Positions 61,634-64,000 of a stretch of DNA of 64,000 nt are shown in pieces; the stretch's first letter is position 1; each line of letters begins with the position of its first letter. The stretch covers positions 9,375,964 to 9,439,963 of the forward strand of contig OY741280.1 in the NCBI GenBank assembly GCA_963514095.1, given 5' to 3'. The DNA comes from Eutrigla gurnardus. Lineage: Eukaryota > Chordata > Actinopteri > Perciformes > Triglidae. Under the pieces are notes generated by a model. The model did no database searches. It saw nothing but the letters and a program-made list of their open reading frames with translations, and had not been told where the DNA came from. The translations under genes and the position numbers were made by a program.

Positions 61634-63259
61634 GTGTGAACACGTTTTGAGTGGTTGGAAAGACTGGAAAGCCCTATTTAAATCCAGGTCTGTTTACCAT
61701 TTACTGTATTAGTTACCATTGCAGAATACACCTAAGTCACATAAAAATGTCATTTGACAGGTCTGTTTTTAATATTATGAAAAAAATGAAATGTAAATGT
61801 GTCAGATGTAAATACCAACAGCAAATACGTTTTCGATAAGGAGAGACACATTAAAATAGAAACTCGTTTTGGACATGTTCTGTTTTTGTAAATTGAGTGA
61901 GGTTAAGTCATTTCCACCTGCATTTTCATCAGTCTCTCCCTGCGGTTCCCCTACAGTTCGCCTAGCAGCAGATGACACAGTCCAGTGGTGAAGTACTGGA
62001 TGCGAGCCTCAGAACGTATATGATTAGCTGCATCAATGACCCTCTGCCACTCTTTTCTTTTGTTTCATATACCTCGTAACAGATCCTCAAACCATATCCT
62101 TCCATTCCTCTACTTCCCTCTACTTTCTTATACTGCAGTTTCAATTTCACAGCCAATGAAACCTGTGCCGGTCTTTTCTTTCATCAGCCACTGTCTGTGA
62201 CATTAAGCCTAAATGATGATGACAGGAAAATGACACTGCTGTTAACGGGTTAATTATTGACATTTCGGTAAGTGTCTGTGGGTAAATATGGAGAGTGGGT
62301 GCTCACGCGCTCACATGCACACAATTCCACAATGATATAATTACCACACTGTGAGGGCAACAAATTGCAGGTGCTTCATGTGAAAGAATCAGTTGGGAGA
62401 AAACACTAAATCACCAGATTTCTGTGCTGCTCGAGTGCTTAATGTCTCAACTTAAAATTCATTACGGCAATCATTCGAGGAGCTACTAGCAGGTGTCCAA
62501 ATACAGATGAATCAGACTAACAGTCGTCCAAATAAGTCATTTTGCAAGAGACGTGAATGCTGCTTATCCTACTATAAACCATAATGCAGATGCATGAGTG
62601 CTGCAGTAATGAAAAACAGGTGTCAAGTCTGAAGCTTCAAATTTTCCATCTGCACTCGGGCCAAAAAGGAACATGAAAATTCCGAGCGTCCAATGATATG
62701 CATCAATTACTGCATCCAGTGCCTTCGGGGCTTTTGCGCTCTCTGAATGTGGAAAGAGGACACACAGAAGTCCAACATGTGTGATACTTTGTTCACTGAG
62801 CTTAAACTGCTAACATTCACAGCAGGGAAAAGTGTGCCCATTTGACTGCTGACATATAGATTTTAGTCCGTGTGTGTTATGTCATGTTTTGAACAGTGTC
62901 TGAGTAGAAAATTGGGCACCGACGGCGACTATACAACAAACTAACATCAAAATGCAGCTGAGACGTGACAAAGAGGGAACGGCAGTCGTGTCTCGTTTCT
63001 GCAACCCCTCTGTGGATCACATCCAGGTACATTGGCCACGACTCTCCTGCACAAGGCGGCAGTAATGGTGCCCCTTGGCCAGGACTGTGTGCTCAGCTCA
63101 GTGTGCTGTGGAAATCACCCAAGGACAGCAGGCAGAAACACATTTTAACCCACGCCGCTGACATCCATCTAGCCCTTGACACCGCAGGCTCAGACCTGTC
63201 TCTTCTGCTCAACAACATGCAGGATCACAATCACAGCGCCTGATTTAGCACCACGCACA
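61634..63259. other. non-coding DNA, possible conserved element
   Basis: No gene. Positions 62430-62740 are non-repetitive with a conserved-element look (TTAAAATTCATTACGGCAAT, CAATGATATGCATCAATTAC, which contains an octamer-like ATGATATGCAT). Unverified. Confidence 0.35.
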
Positions 63260-63283
63260 CAGACAGACAGACAGACAGACAGA
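63260..63283. repeat. (CAGA)n microsatellite
   Basis: About six tetranucleotide units. Confidence 0.93.
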
Positions 63284-63642
63284 GGAGTGTGTGCTACAGG
63301 AATCAACTTCCAACGCGCACGCACGGCGTGTTCAGGATCGGGAAAAACAAACATCTCGCATGAATAATGGCGTGCATTTTCAATAAGCTAAACTGCCAAA
63401 CTTCACGGATCCTACCAAACGTAATATTTGTACATTTGAGATCAAGACGTAGCCTATATATTATGCATGAGATGAGAACACAAAGACTGACAGCATCATG
63501 CTCTTGACTAAATTTGTGGCCAGGCACGTGATATCTACATGTCCTTGCTTCATATCTTTATCACCTGCATCTGCAGTCAGGATTACCAACCATCAATTAT
63601 GTGCCACTGCCATGATTAAGGCATAATAAACAAGACGGGAAG

Positions 63643-64000
63643 CAGGGCTGCACTATTAATCAAATATTAATCACAATCACGATTTTGGCTTCCCACAATT
63701 AAATGAACATGATCGACTGCGATATCGACGTTTAAAAAAAAACGTGTGCTCATCTGGTAGAAAACTCATGCTGCATATCAAAACAAGCGCTTCCTAAAAC
63801 TAATACCCGGCAACGAGTCAGCGATCAAAATGTTTTGGCTTCACTTTCGGGGAGCCGTCGTGCAGCTGCATGCATGCACCCTCCAGCGGCAGCCTGGGAA
63901 AACGGAGTGGGAGAACAAAGAGTAGAGTAATATACTGGATGTTTTACATGTCAGAGCAAACCTGCACTGAATTCAGGGGAAGAAGAACCTTATTTTTAGG
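63643..64000 (+). mobile_element. hAT-type element, 5' end, cut by the window edge
   Basis: Starts CAGGGCTGCACTATTAATCA and continues AATCACGATTTTGGCTTCCC, the typical terminus and subterminal text of a common fish hAT group. The GC-richer stretch at 63840-63900 would be the promoter side of a transposase if the copy is autonomous. The element continues past the window, so completeness and target duplication cannot be judged. Confidence 0.65.

Overview
The window looks like non-genic DNA from a ray-finned (probably percomorph) fish. The reasons are very dense (CA)n, (GA)n and (TA)n microsatellites, teleost-type tRNA-derived SINEs, several hAT-type termini common in fish, eukaryotic GT-AG introns and AATAAA signals, and no bacterial-style gene packing. 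I found no intact host protein-coding gene, no functional RNA gene and no CRISPR array. Nearly all recognisable coding sequence belongs to decayed mobile elements. Family assignments come from recognised motifs, not from a database search.

The main object is a complete but mutated DNA transposon at 11092-17025 (5,934 bp). It has a TTAA target duplication on both sides and terminal inverted repeats beginning AGCTAGGGTCTAC. It carries two convergent spliced genes. The plus-strand gene (about 11 exons, 11424-15199) is a Kolobok-like DDE-transposase relative with an N-terminal basic region. The minus-strand gene (3 exons, 15601-16820) has an RG-rich N-terminal part followed by the cysteine-rich cytoplasmic domain of the P2X7 receptor. 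The two genes end on AATAAA signals about 110 bp apart. Both are broken: the transposase has lost a central segment and carries stops and frameshifts, while the P2X7-domain gene has one frameshift and one nonsense codon. A TTAA-type transposon carrying a P2X7 ballast-domain protein is the best candidate here for an unusual system.

A second family appears twice. Copy A (31098-33379) is an almost palindromic element with arms of roughly 0.9-1.1 kb, a 4-bp TATT flank duplication and a short minus-strand coding core. Copy B (59806-61590) has lost its left arm, its core lies in the opposite orientation to copy A, and it is interrupted by a 605-bp hAT-type miniature element with an 8-bp target duplication (GTATGCCA).

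Other features, left to right: an 18S rRNA 5'-end pseudogene fragment (817-924, minus); a hairpin repeat near 9.6 kb; repeat-derived DNA at 26.9-27.6 kb; a CpG-rich, promoter-like block at 41.8-43.05 kb with two CTCF-like motifs around a CRE, plus a minus-strand CCAAT/TATA pair; a SINE head inside a telomere-like repeat near 51.4 kb; a complete minus-strand SINE with target duplication (57308-57566); and the start of a hAT element running off the right edge (63643-64000). The rest is AT-rich unique DNA with microsatellites. A few stretches have a homeodomain/SOX-motif look that could be conserved non-coding elements, but this cannot be shown from one sequence.
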